Part shown: positions 1-5,931 of the stretch, piece after piece | Layout of the letters: each line of letters starts with the position of its first letter | Position numbering within the stretch: the first letter of the stretch is position 1 | Source of the DNA: Methanomicrobiales archaeon | Lineage (GTDB): Archaea > Halobacteriota > Methanomicrobia > Methanomicrobiales > Methanoculleaceae | Length of the DNA: 14,472 nucleotides | Assembly: GCA_012511245.1 (NCBI GenBank) | Contig: JAAZGM010000311.1 | Coordinates: 1-14,472 of the forward strand | Direction of reading: 5' to 3' | Notes under the pieces: model-generated | What the model saw: only the letters and a program-made list of their open reading frames with translations | Told to the model about the DNA's origin: nothing | Database searches by the model: none | Made by a program: the position numbers and the translations under genes

Positions 1-6
1 TGCCAT

Positions 7-13
7 GGAGGAT
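7..13 (+). promoter_or_regulatory. Shine-Dalgarno deciding the GNAT start
   Basis: GGAGGAT lies 6 nt before the ATG at 20. It argues against the ATG at 5, which would put the site inside the coding sequence, and against the ATG at 14, which touches it. Confidence 0.6.
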
Positions 14-19
14 ATGTTC

Positions 20-601
20 ATGGATCAACAACCCGTTCTTGCGACCGATCGCCTGCTCCTGCGGTCATACACCCTTGCGGATGCTTGCACGGTGCAACGG
101 CTCTGTGGCGACTACGCCGTCTCTGCGACGACCCTTCTCCCTCACCCGTACCCGGACGGTCTTGCCGAGGCCTGGATCACCTCGCTCGTCGGGGATACCG
201 AGCGCGGTGATGCTGCGGCGTTTGCCATAACCCTTGCCCGGGACGGATCCCTCATCGGCGGTGCGCGCCTCCGGATCGAGATCGCTCACGCCCGCGGTGA
301 GCTCGGGTTCTGGGTTGCGAAGTCCTGCTGGGGGCGAGGGTATGCCACTGAGGCCGTCCGGGCGTTGATCGAGTACGGGTTCACCGAGCTCGGGCTGCAC
401 CGGGTCTACGCCGTGCATTTCTCCCGCAATCCCGCCTCGGGACGGGTGATGGAGAAGTGCGGGATGATGCATGAAGCGCATTTCCGGGAACATACGAAGA
501 AATGGGGGACTTTTGAGGATGTCGAGATCTGGGGGGTCCTCAGCAGCGACTGGCAGGAGCAGCGTATGGCCCCGGCGATCCGGGAGTACCGGATGCCCTG
601 A
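20..601 (+). CDS. GNAT family N-acetyltransferase, RimJ/RimL type
   Basis: Predicted acetyl-CoA-dependent N-acetyltransferase of the RimJ/RimL (Acetyltransf_3) group, which acetylates protein N-termini or small amines; the substrate cannot be read from the sequence. The protein opens with the usual TDRLLLRSY strand, has the acetyl-CoA pyrophosphate loop in WGRGYATEAVRALIEYGF, and the late NPASGRVMEKCGM segment typical of the family. The length of about 193 residues is normal. ATGs occur at 5, 14 and 20. I chose 20 because a consensus Shine-Dalgarno GGAGGAT sits at 7-13, and the remaining protein then starts with MDQQPVLATDRL as homologues do. The window begins just upstream, so any operon partner to the left is not visible. 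It ends 45 bp from a convergent small gene. Confidence 0.9.
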   Translation: MDQQPVLATDRLLLRSYTLADACTVQRLCGDYAVSATTLLPHPYPDGLAEAWITSLVGDTERGDAAAFAITLARDGSLIGGARLRIEIAHARGELGFWVAKSCWGRGYATEAVRALIEYGFTELGLHRVYAVHFSRNPASGRVMEKCGMMHEAHFREHTKKWGTFEDVEIWGVLSSDWQEQRMAPAIREYRMP

Positions 602-646
602 ACCGGATGGTTCTGCCCTTCCTCGCCCGGGTGATCCCGGGAGCTG

Positions 647-856
647 TCACTTCTCAAAAAAGACGGCATAACCCCGGTGCCCGCCCTCGGAGGCGGTTCT
701 AAGGACGTGGACATCCATCCCCCGGTGCTCCAGCTGCCGGGCATAGGTTCTTGCGGCCTGCTGGGTCTCGTAGAGCCGATCGGCGTAGTAATCCCGCCCG
801 TCGATGACCCGCCGTTGCCGTATCCCGATCCAGTTGGATCCTGACCTCCGTTCCAT
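647..856 (-). CDS. Small conserved-looking protein of unknown function (69 aa)
   Basis: A 69-residue protein I cannot assign to a named family. Its core reads RVIDGRDYYADRLYETQQAA followed by an amphipathic helix, then GMDVHVLRTASEGGHRGYAV. This is an alternating strand-helix-strand layout with a short C-terminal aromatic tail (VFFEK). It has the look of a small single-domain protein that processes or binds something through a two-strand sheet, but that is only an impression. Coding character is supported by a coherent secondary-structure pattern that the overlapping frames lack. No Shine-Dalgarno precedes the ATG at 856. It is convergent with the acetyltransferase and transcribed away from the KTSC genes. 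The start is uncertain; the true protein could begin a few codons later, near RRVIDG. Confidence 0.6.
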   Translation of the reverse strand: MERRSGSNWIGIRQRRVIDGRDYYADRLYETQQAARTYARQLEHRGMDVHVLRTASEGGHRGYAVFFEK

Positions 857-983
857 GGGTTATCGTTGCCGGGAGGGACAATAGTTCTTGCGCCAGTTCT
901 TGACGGGAGCGGCACTTCAGGGGTATGAATCGGACGATATGAGTCTTTTAACGGCGTCTGGAGCGTTTACACCATCCTGCCCT

Positions 984-995
984 TCACCGCGGTGA
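984..995. repeat. 12-bp perfect palindrome TCACCGCGGTGA
   Basis: The sequence reads identically on both strands and lies in the gap between divergent genes, so it could be a site for a dimeric regulator. It also falls inside the small minus-strand ORF at 967-1056, where it would simply be coding. Palindromes of this length with CG-rich cores occur by chance in GC-rich DNA. Confidence 0.35.
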
Positions 996-1040
996 TGCAG
1001 GCCTCTTCCTTCCCTGCCGTACGGAGTATCCTCCCGCAAC

Positions 1041-1048
1041 TTTTATGC
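1041..1048 (+). promoter_or_regulatory. TATA-like box for the first KTSC gene
   Basis: TTTTATGC is centred about 29 bp before the ATG at 1074. In archaea transcription starts about 25 bp after the TATA centre, so the mRNA would begin within a few bases of the start codon. There is no Shine-Dalgarno upstream of 1074, which agrees with a leaderless transcript. Confidence 0.5.
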
Positions 1049-1073
1049 TCTTTCATCCCTTCTACCCCCGTTT

Positions 1074-1286
1074 ATGCAACGACAGACTGTCGAGTCCACC
1101 AACATCAAGTCCGTCGGTTACGATGAAGAAGAGGAGATCCTGGAGGTCGAGTTCCGTAGCGGCGGGGTCTACCACTATGTCGGGGTGCCCCCTTTGGTCT
1201 ACGAAGGAATGCTTGCGGCACGGTCGAAGAGCAGGTATTTCGGGGACCTCATCCGGCTGCGCTACCCTTACGAGAAGGTCCGCTGA
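1074..1286 (+). CDS. KTSC domain protein (copy 1)
   Basis: A 70-residue stand-alone KTSC domain. The domain is named for its occurrence at the C-terminus of some lysyl-tRNA synthetases. Its function is not established, although RNA binding has been suggested. The whole protein is the domain: SVGYD near the start, the hallmark YxY motif as GGVYHYVGVP in the middle, a helix VYEGMLAARSKSRYF, and the terminal RYPYEKVR. The start at 1074 has no Shine-Dalgarno and a TATA-like box about 29 bp upstream, so translation is probably leaderless. A second KTSC gene follows after 67 bp. By hand alignment about 28 of 63 positions are identical between the two, so they are old tandem paralogues rather than a recent duplication. 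Confidence 0.85.
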   Translation: MQRQTVESTNIKSVGYDEEEEILEVEFRSGGVYHYVGVPPLVYEGMLAARSKSRYFGDLIRLRYPYEKVR

Positions 1287-1353
1287 CCGATCCCTGCCGC
1301 TGGCGATGCCTTGCCGCAACCGCTATCACCCCTGCCGACCATAACCCCGCCGC

Positions 1354-1590
1354 ATGGCTCAACCGTCAACAGGATCCACCGGCATAACGTCCCTTGGCTA
1401 CGATCCCACCACAAAGGCGCTCCTCGTCATCTGCAGGAGCGGGGACGCCTACCGTTATGCCGGCGTTCCAAAAGAAGTCTACGACAGCCTTTTTACGGCC
1501 GGATCGAAGGAACAGTTCATTCGTGAGTCGATAGAGGGCAGGTACCCCCGGGAGAAGTACCCCTGCATGGCGGTGGGAGAGACCGTGTGA
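1354..1590 (+). CDS. KTSC domain protein (copy 2)
   Basis: A 78-residue KTSC-domain protein, paralogue of the gene just upstream. It keeps SLGYD, the central YxY as DAYRYAGVP, the VYDSLFTAGSK helix, and a C-terminal RYPREKYP. It differs from copy 1 in a longer tail (about nine residues, ending VGETV) and in a cysteine in the second strand (VICRSG). The ATG at 1354 lacks a Shine-Dalgarno, and a weak CTATCA element lies about 30 bp upstream, so it may also be leaderless or be read through from copy 1. It converges on the dtxR-type gene with a 13-bp gap. Biochemical role unknown. Confidence 0.82.
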   Translation: MAQPSTGSTGITSLGYDPTTKALLVICRSGDAYRYAGVPKEVYDSLFTAGSKEQFIRESIEGRYPREKYPCMAVGETV

Positions 1591-1603
1591 TTGCGGTTCC
1601 ACT

Positions 1604-2026
1604 TCACCGCTGCTCCTGGAACCTCTCGAACGCCTCAAGGCACCGCCGACCGTCCGGGCTCTCGCTCAGGTACTCGAGGAAGAGGCGGAGGCGATCCAGC
1701 GTCTCGGGGCTCACGTGGTGCTCGAACTCGCAGGCGTCGATCTCTGCAACCTCCCTCTTGACACCCAGGAGTTCCAGCAGATCGGCAAACGTGCGGTGCC
1801 GCATCCAGAGATCCCTGGCCATTCTTTCCCCTGCCGGGGCCAGTCTCGCGCCGACGTAGGGCTCGTATATGATGAGCCCTTCCTGCTCCAGTTTCTGGAG
1901 CATCGACGTGACGGACGGTGGTTTCACGTCGATCGCCTCTGCGATCCTGCCGGTCTGCGCCCGCCCTTCCTGTTTCTCGAGCAGACAGATGATCTCGATG
2001 TACTCTTCTCTGGTCTTCCTTCGCAT
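1604..2026 (-). CDS. DtxR/MntR-family metal-dependent transcriptional regulator
   Basis: A 140-residue metalloregulator, third gene of the feo operon. It contains the N-terminal winged helix (TREEYIEIICLLEK, then RIAEAIDVKPPSVTSMLQKL as recognition helix and the wing around LIIYEPYVGARL), followed by the dimerisation and metal-binding domain. It lacks the C-terminal SH3-like domain and so resembles MntR in size. Candidate metal ligands are E8, C99, E102 and H103 (CEFEH). The cysteine matches the iron-sensing DtxR/IdeR pattern C102-E105-H106, whereas E8 resembles Asp8 of MntR rather than Met10 of DtxR. I chose the ATG at 2026, 14 bp after the feoB stop, because AGGGGG lies 8 nt upstream and the family begins here; the open frame continues further upstream but only as an out-of-frame reading of feoB. 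It likely represses the operon when iron is replete. Confidence 0.9.
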   Translation of the reverse strand: MRRKTREEYIEIICLLEKQEGRAQTGRIAEAIDVKPPSVTSMLQKLEQEGLIIYEPYVGARLAPAGERMARDLWMRHRTFADLLELLGVKREVAEIDACEFEHHVSPETLDRLRLFLEYLSESPDGRRCLEAFERFQEQR

Positions 2027-2040
2027 CTCTCTTTCCCCCT

Positions 2041-3756
2041 CTAAAATCCGATCAACACCATCCGCAACACACCGCCGACGATGAGCGCCGTCGTCACCAT
2101 AATGCCTGCGGCGGCGGCCATCCCCCGCGCCCCGAGCTCCTTGAGGAGAACCACGAACGTTGCCACGCAGGGGAAGTAGATCGAGAGCATCGTCACCGCT
2201 ATGACGAGCTGCACCGGCGTCATACCGAGCGGCACCAGCATCCCCACAGCAAGGTCTTTTCTGAGGAACCCAACCAGGAGCGCGGCGGTGGCCTCTCCCG
2301 GGAGCCCGAGCCAGACCTCCATCACGGGCGCGAATGTGGTCGCCAGCCATCCCAGGAACCCGACCGTGTAGAGCAGGTTCACGAGCAGGATGCCAAGGAA
2401 GAGGTAGGGTATCGCCTCACCGACGAACCCCCGCACCCGCATCCAGGTCTTAGAGACGGTTACCCGGAGGTTCGGCACACGATAGGGCGGTATCTCAAGG
2501 AATATCTCAGGGCACTCCCCGGGAACCATCCGGCTCAGGATGAGCCCAACGATGATGTATACAATCGCGAGGGTTGCAAAGACCATAACGATATACTGCA
2601 TCCCGAACGGCCCGAGCACCCCGAACACCATCGCGATCTGGGCCATGCACGGGACCGAGATCGACATGAGCGTGGCGGCGATGAACCGCTGTTTCTTCGT
2701 CTCGAGCACCCGGGTGGCAAGCGCCCCGGGCACGTTGCATCCAAGCCCGAGGAAGACCGATATGATCCCGTGGCCGTGCATACCGAGCCGGTGGAAGAAG
2801 GTGTCCACCAGCGTTGCAAGCCTCGGGAGGTAGCCGGTATCCTCGAGGATCGAGAGGGCGAGGTAGAAGGCCACGATGTAGGGGAGGATCATGGCAAACG
2901 GGACGAAGAGACCTGTTGTGAGGAGGCCCATCGCCTGTTCGTAGTCGATCTCGCCGTCGATCAGGTGTCCGATCAGGATATCGTGCAGGATCCCGGGCCC
3001 GAGGTACTCGCTGATCTGCATGGCAAGCGGGGTGTAGAGGTCGAAGAGCGGTTCAAAGATGAACGATATGAGCCCTTCGCCGATGGCGACGACCGCAAGG
3101 AGCGTGGCGGCCATGACTGCAAGCGCAATGAAGAAGCCGCTCACCGGCTTGATGCTTGCCTCTGCGAACCGGTCGCGGAGGGTGTGGTGGCGGTGGGCGA
3201 TCGTCTGCACCTCGCCGGTGATCCGGCCGACCGCCGCCCACCGTTCTTCCTCGTTCATGGGCTGGATCGTCTCTGATGGGCGTGCTTCGTCGAGCCTTTC
3301 TACGAGCTCACGTATCCCCTGCCCGGCAAGGCCCACGGTCGGGACGACCGGCACCCCGAGACGCCGTTCCAGCCCGGCAACGTCGATCGTTATCCCCTGG
3401 TGGCCGGCCTCATCCCAGAGGTTGAGTGCGACGATCACCGGGACCCCGCGTTCCAGGATCTCAAGGGTCAGGTAGAGGTTCCTCTCAAGGTTCGTTGCAT
3501 CGACGACGTTGATGATAAGGTCTGCCTGCGTGAAGATCTCCGCTGCGGCCTCCTCGGCCGGGTTTGTCGGGGTGAGAGAGTAGGTGCCGGGCGCGTCGAT
3601 CACCTCGGCCGGTGTATCGAGGAGGTGCGCCTTTCCGCGGGAGACATCGACGGTGGTCCCGGGATAGTTCGATGTGATGACCCGGGTGCCGGTCAGGCGC
3701 GAGAATATACCACTTTTTCCGACGTTCGGGTTGCCCATCAGGACAACGGTCTTCAT
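2041..3756 (-). CDS. feoB: Ferrous iron transporter FeoB
   Basis: GTP-gated ferrous iron importer of the cytoplasmic membrane, 571 residues. The N-terminal G domain has G1 GNPNVGKS (8-15), G2 within YPGTTVD (31-37), G3 DAPG (54-57) and G4 NLWD (112-115), where the conserved N and D are kept. From about residue 208 onward there are successive membrane segments, including the Gate-type motif GLGCNVPGALATR and two Pro-Cys elements, SVPCMAQIA and YFPCVATFVV. It is shorter than the roughly 770-residue enterobacterial protein and lacks a cytoplasmic C-terminal domain. The ATG overlaps the feoA stop by 4 bp (ATGA), with GGACGTGA at 3761-3768 as ribosome-binding site, so feoA and feoB are translationally coupled. 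The dtxR-type gene follows 14 bp downstream. Confidence 0.96.
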   Translation of the reverse strand: MKTVVLMGNPNVGKSGIFSRLTGTRVITSNYPGTTVDVSRGKAHLLDTPAEVIDAPGTYSLTPTNPAEEAAAEIFTQADLIINVVDATNLERNLYLTLEILERGVPVIVALNLWDEAGHQGITIDVAGLERRLGVPVVPTVGLAGQGIRELVERLDEARPSETIQPMNEEERWAAVGRITGEVQTIAHRHHTLRDRFAEASIKPVSGFFIALAVMAATLLAVVAIGEGLISFIFEPLFDLYTPLAMQISEYLGPGILHDILIGHLIDGEIDYEQAMGLLTTGLFVPFAMILPYIVAFYLALSILEDTGYLPRLATLVDTFFHRLGMHGHGIISVFLGLGCNVPGALATRVLETKKQRFIAATLMSISVPCMAQIAMVFGVLGPFGMQYIVMVFATLAIVYIIVGLILSRMVPGECPEIFLEIPPYRVPNLRVTVSKTWMRVRGFVGEAIPYLFLGILLVNLLYTVGFLGWLATTFAPVMEVWLGLPGEATAALLVGFLRKDLAVGMLVPLGMTPVQLVIAVTMLSIYFPCVATFVVLLKELGARGMAAAAGIMVTTALIVGGVLRMVLIGF

Positions 3757-3986
3757 GCCGTCACGTCCACGATGACCCGTACGGCCATCCCGCGGCCAAG
3801 CGTAACCTCCCGGCCGTCAACCCCGATCACCACCGGGCCGCCGAGGGGGTGCCTGGTGATGACGGTGAGGGTCTTGCCCTCCCTGATCCCGATAGTTCTG
3901 AGTTTCTGGACAAAGCCAGGGTTTCCCGCAAGCCGGGTGAGGGTTCCCTGCATACCCGGCTCCAGATCAAGCAGTGTTCTTTCCAT
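3753..3986 (-). CDS. feoA: FeoA family protein
   Basis: Small SH3-like partner of FeoB, which in studied systems is needed for iron uptake and is thought to act on the G domain. The core MERTLLDLEPGMQGTLTRLAG, the helix FVQKLRTIGIREGKTLTVI, and the closing GREVTLGRGMAVRVIVD are all typical. In-frame ATGs lie at 4007, 3995 and 3986. I prefer 3986 (77 aa) because homologous FeoA proteins begin close to this point and because the 4007 ATG falls inside the candidate DtxR operator. None has a Shine-Dalgarno, and 4007 (84 aa) would fit a leaderless mRNA given the TATA box about 26 bp upstream, so that start cannot be excluded. It is the first gene of feoA-feoB-dtxR, with a 4-bp overlap into feoB. 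Confidence 0.9.
   Translation of the reverse strand: MERTLLDLEPGMQGTLTRLAGNPGFVQKLRTIGIREGKTLTVITRHPLGGPVVIGVDGREVTLGRGMAVRVIVDVTA
3761..3768 (-). promoter_or_regulatory. Ribosome-binding site of feoB inside feoA
   Basis: GGACGTGA (minus strand) differs at one base from GGAGGTGA and is 4 nt from the feoB ATG. It supports coupled translation across the ATGA junction. Confidence 0.55.
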
Positions 3987-3996
3987 GGTGATCATT

Positions 3997-4012
3997 TTTA
4001 GGTACATCTAAA
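3997..4012 (-). promoter_or_regulatory. Candidate DtxR-family operator for the feo operon
   Basis: The plus strand reads TTTAGGTACATCTAAA, an inverted repeat in which six of eight base pairs match (outer five all match). TTAGGT/CCTAA half-sites are typical of DtxR/IdeR operators. It covers the expected transcription start (about 26 bp after the minus-strand TATA box), so a bound repressor would block initiation. The feoB-linked DtxR-type protein is the obvious ligand. Confidence 0.65.
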
Positions 4013-4027
4013 TTTTGATGCGGATAG

Positions 4028-4038
4028 TAGATATACCC
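4028..4038 (-). promoter_or_regulatory. TATA box of the feo operon
   Basis: The minus strand reads GGGTATATCTA, a good archaeal TATA element with its centre near 4033. The predicted start is near 4005-4008, within the inverted repeat at 3997-4012. Confidence 0.6.
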
Positions 4039-4071
4039 TGTCTTCGTGCTCGTTGTCCCGGCTGAAAGCAA

Positions 4072-4079
4072 GATTTATG
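4072..4079 (+). promoter_or_regulatory. TATA-like box of the ROK operon
   Basis: GATTTATG, preceded by an A-rich stretch (GAAAGCAA), would place the transcription start near 4100. The leader of about 30 nt would carry the GAGGAG ribosome-binding site at 4120-4125, 5 nt before the ATG at 4131. Confidence 0.45.
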
Positions 4080-4130
4080 CTGGTGGTTCACGTAATCCGA
4101 GAAGGGAAACACCAGCTATGAGGAGAGATC

Positions 4131-5060
4131 ATGACGACTGTGATTGCCGTTGACCTCGGCGGGACCAACCTCCGCGCCGCCCTGGTAGATTCGGATGCGA
4201 CCGTTCTCGCCCATGCCTCCGCCCCGACACCGACCTCGGGGTCTTCCGGAGAGGTGATCACCGCCGCGATCGTCGCCCGGGTGGAGGAACTCCTTGCGTC
4301 GCCGGGAGGAGAGGGAGCCGCAGCCATCGGTGTTGCATCGGCCGGTCCGCTGGATCTCGGCCGCGGGCGGGTCGTCAACTCCCCGAACATCGCATTCCCG
4401 ATCGTGGAGATCGTCGGGCCGCTCAGGGAGCGGTTCGGCCTCCCGGTCTCCCTGGTCAACGATGCCCGGGCGGGCGTCCTCGGAGAGTGGTGGGCGGGTG
4501 CAGCGTGCGGTTCCGACAACGTCGTCTATATCACCCTCTCGACCGGCATCGGCGGGGGTGTAGTGGCAAACGGCCGCCTTCTCCTCGGGATGAGTGGGAA
4601 TGCCGGAGAGATAGGGCATATCCCCATCGACACCCACTACAACCTCATATGCGGGTGCGGGTATGCCGGCCACTGGGAGGCCTATGCCTCGGCAAAGAAC
4701 ATCCCCGGGTTCTTCGCGGCATGGCGGGAGAGGGCCGATGTCCGGCACGTAACCTTCGACGCCTCCTCCACCCGGGCGATATTTGCGGCGGTGCGGGCGG
4801 GTGATCCGGTCGCTCTCGCGTTCATGGAGGCGCTCGGGGAGGTGAACGCCCGGGGGATCTCGACCGTCGTCGTCGCCTACGAACCCGAGACGATCGTGCT
4901 CGATGGGCCGCTCGCCCGCTACTACGGGGATATCCTGATACGGCACATGGAGCCCCGTATCGACCGCTATCTTGCCCTCCCCCGGATCGCCGTCTCTACC
5001 CTCGATGGGCGGGCGCCGCTCCTCGGCGCGGCGGCGTATGCGCTTGAGGCGGGGCGATGA
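4131..5060 (+). CDS. ROK family sugar kinase (probable glucokinase/hexokinase)
   Basis: ATP-dependent sugar kinase of the ROK family, 309 residues, the usual size; glucose is the most likely substrate. The phosphate-1 motif is DLGGTN (8-13), the catalytic base region is VNDARAG with D111 as the likely base, the phosphate-2 motif is STGIGGG (137-143), and the sugar-binding segment is GNAGEIGH (156-163). The structural zinc site follows the family spacing H163-x10-C174-x-C176-x4, but the last cysteine is replaced by H181 (CGCGYAGHWE), as I recall from other archaeal members. The start at 4131 has GAGGAG upstream. The stop overlaps the next ATG (ATGA), so it is the first gene of a coupled three-gene operon. 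It could feed free glucose from glycogen breakdown into metabolism; the glucan phosphorylase encoded at 8849 is consistent with that. Other ROK substrates such as N-acetylmannosamine are possible. Confidence 0.92.
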   Translation: MTTVIAVDLGGTNLRAALVDSDATVLAHASAPTPTSGSSGEVITAAIVARVEELLASPGGEGAAAIGVASAGPLDLGRGRVVNSPNIAFPIVEIVGPLRERFGLPVSLVNDARAGVLGEWWAGAACGSDNVVYITLSTGIGGGVVANGRLLLGMSGNAGEIGHIPIDTHYNLICGCGYAGHWEAYASAKNIPGFFAAWRERADVRHVTFDASSTRAIFAAVRAGDPVALAFMEALGEVNARGISTVVVAYEPETIVLDGPLARYYGDILIRHMEPRIDRYLALPRIAVSTLDGRAPLLGAAAYALEAGR

Positions 5061-5566
5061 TCGAGATCTACCCGAACCTGTACGTCGGGACGCAGGAGGA
5101 TTACGAGGTCACGGTGGAGGCGCACGATACCTGGTGCGTGGTGCACGCCTGCCGGAACCCCTACCATTGCCTCGCGGTCACCTACTCGCCCATCGGGACG
5201 GTGCCGGAGGATCACCCCGAACACCTGGTCGCCCGGCGGGGAAACCGGCTGATGCTCAACCTGGTCGATACAAAAGATCCTGCTGCCGTCCCGAAAGAGG
5301 CCATCGACGCCGCTCTTGCCTTCATCCACCGGTGTCTCGGGACGGGGCGGCCGGTGTTGATCCACTGTGGGTTCGGCATCTCCCGGTCGGCGGCGATCGG
5401 TCTCCTCTACCTCGCGGCTTACACCGACGTCCTGCCGGCGGGGGGGCTTGCCGATGCCGAAGAGGCCTACCGGAAGATATACCCGCCCTACAGGCCGGGC
5501 CGGGGGATCCGGGGGTTTCTTGCGGCGCACTGGGATGAGTATGCGGGGAAGCAGGTGGTTGCGTGA
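5057..5566 (+). CDS. Dual-specificity phosphatase-like protein
   Basis: A 169-residue soluble protein with a cysteine-dependent phosphatase signature HCGFGISRS (H103, C104 as nucleophile, R110 binding phosphate), matching HCx5R(S/T). D71 in LNLVD is a plausible general acid. Preceding blocks IYPNLYVGTQEDYE, WCVVHACRNPYH, and EHLVARRGNRLMLNLVD, and the following KIYPPYRPGRGIRGFL, are typical of a compact prokaryotic DSP family whose usual active loop is HCNxGxSRS. No carbohydrate-binding or targeting domain is present, and the substrate is unknown. It overlaps the ROK kinase by 4 bp upstream and the IMPACT gene by 4 bp downstream. This context allows a sugar-phosphate or glucan substrate as well as a phosphoprotein. 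Confidence 0.88.
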   Translation: MIEIYPNLYVGTQEDYEVTVEAHDTWCVVHACRNPYHCLAVTYSPIGTVPEDHPEHLVARRGNRLMLNLVDTKDPAAVPKEAIDAALAFIHRCLGTGRPVLIHCGFGISRSAAIGLLYLAAYTDVLPAGGLADAEEAYRKIYPPYRPGRGIRGFLAAHWDEYAGKQVVA

Positions 5567-5931
5567 CTGCAGAGCCTCTCAGCGCGGCGGCGACCGAGGT
5601 CCGGCGGTCGCGGTTCTATGCGCATCTCTACCGGGTCGAAGGACCGGAGGATATCGCGGCGGTTCTTGCCGGCCACCGGGAGGCCTACCGGAAGGCCGCC
5701 CACCACTGCGCCGCCCTCCGGTACGGCTCGATGGAGGAGTTCAAGAACGACGGCGAAGTCGGTCGGCCGGGGAGGATCCTCCTCGATCTGCTCCGCAGAT
5801 ACGCCCTTGAGAGCCATGTGCTGGTGGTGTCGAGGGTCTTTGGGGGTATTCTTCTTGGCCCCGGCAACGTAGGGCGGGCGTTCCGTGATGCCGGGGAGGC
5901 CGCGATCCGCGAGGCGGGGGTCACCCGGTGA
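5563..5931 (+). CDS. IMPACT/YigZ family protein (UPF0029 domain only)
   Basis: A 122-residue protein matching the UPF0029 N-terminal domain of YigZ/IMPACT: SRFYAHLYRVEGPED (16-30), the AHHC motif (46-49), KNDGEVGRPG (61-70) for the family's DDGEPxGTAG, and RVFGGILLGPGNVGRAF (91-107) for RYYGGxLLGTGGLVxAY. The ferredoxin-like C-terminal domain of bacterial YigZ (about 200 aa in total) is absent. IMPACT in eukaryotes regulates translation through GCN1; the role of the prokaryotic proteins is not settled. It starts at GTG 5563, overlapping the phosphatase stop (GTGA), with AGGTGG shortly upstream, and is the last gene of the ROK operon. Its end overlaps the convergent minus-strand gene by 11 bp. 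Confidence 0.85.
   Translation: MTAEPLSAAATEVRRSRFYAHLYRVEGPEDIAAVLAGHREAYRKAAHHCAALRYGSMEEFKNDGEVGRPGRILLDLLRRYALESHVLVVSRVFGGILLGPGNVGRAFRDAGEAAIREAGVTR

Larger units (their letters stand above)
857..1073. other. Intergenic region between divergent small genes
   Basis: This 217-bp gap separates the minus-strand 69-aa gene from the first KTSC gene. It holds a TATA-like box for the KTSC gene (1041-1048), possible minus-strand A/T-rich elements near 945-953, a 12-bp perfect palindrome (984-995), and a 29-codon minus-strand ORF (967-1056). I see no convincing structured RNA. Confidence 0.5.

Noticed and set aside
2027..2350. N-terminal extension of the DtxR-type regulator into feoB
   Set aside because: The extension is an out-of-frame reading of feoB. 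The ATG at 2026 has a ribosome-binding site and matches the family start.
4116..4946. A 276-codon minus-strand open frame opposite the ROK kinase
   Set aside because: All ROK motifs are on the plus strand; the complement shows only low-complexity charged sequence.
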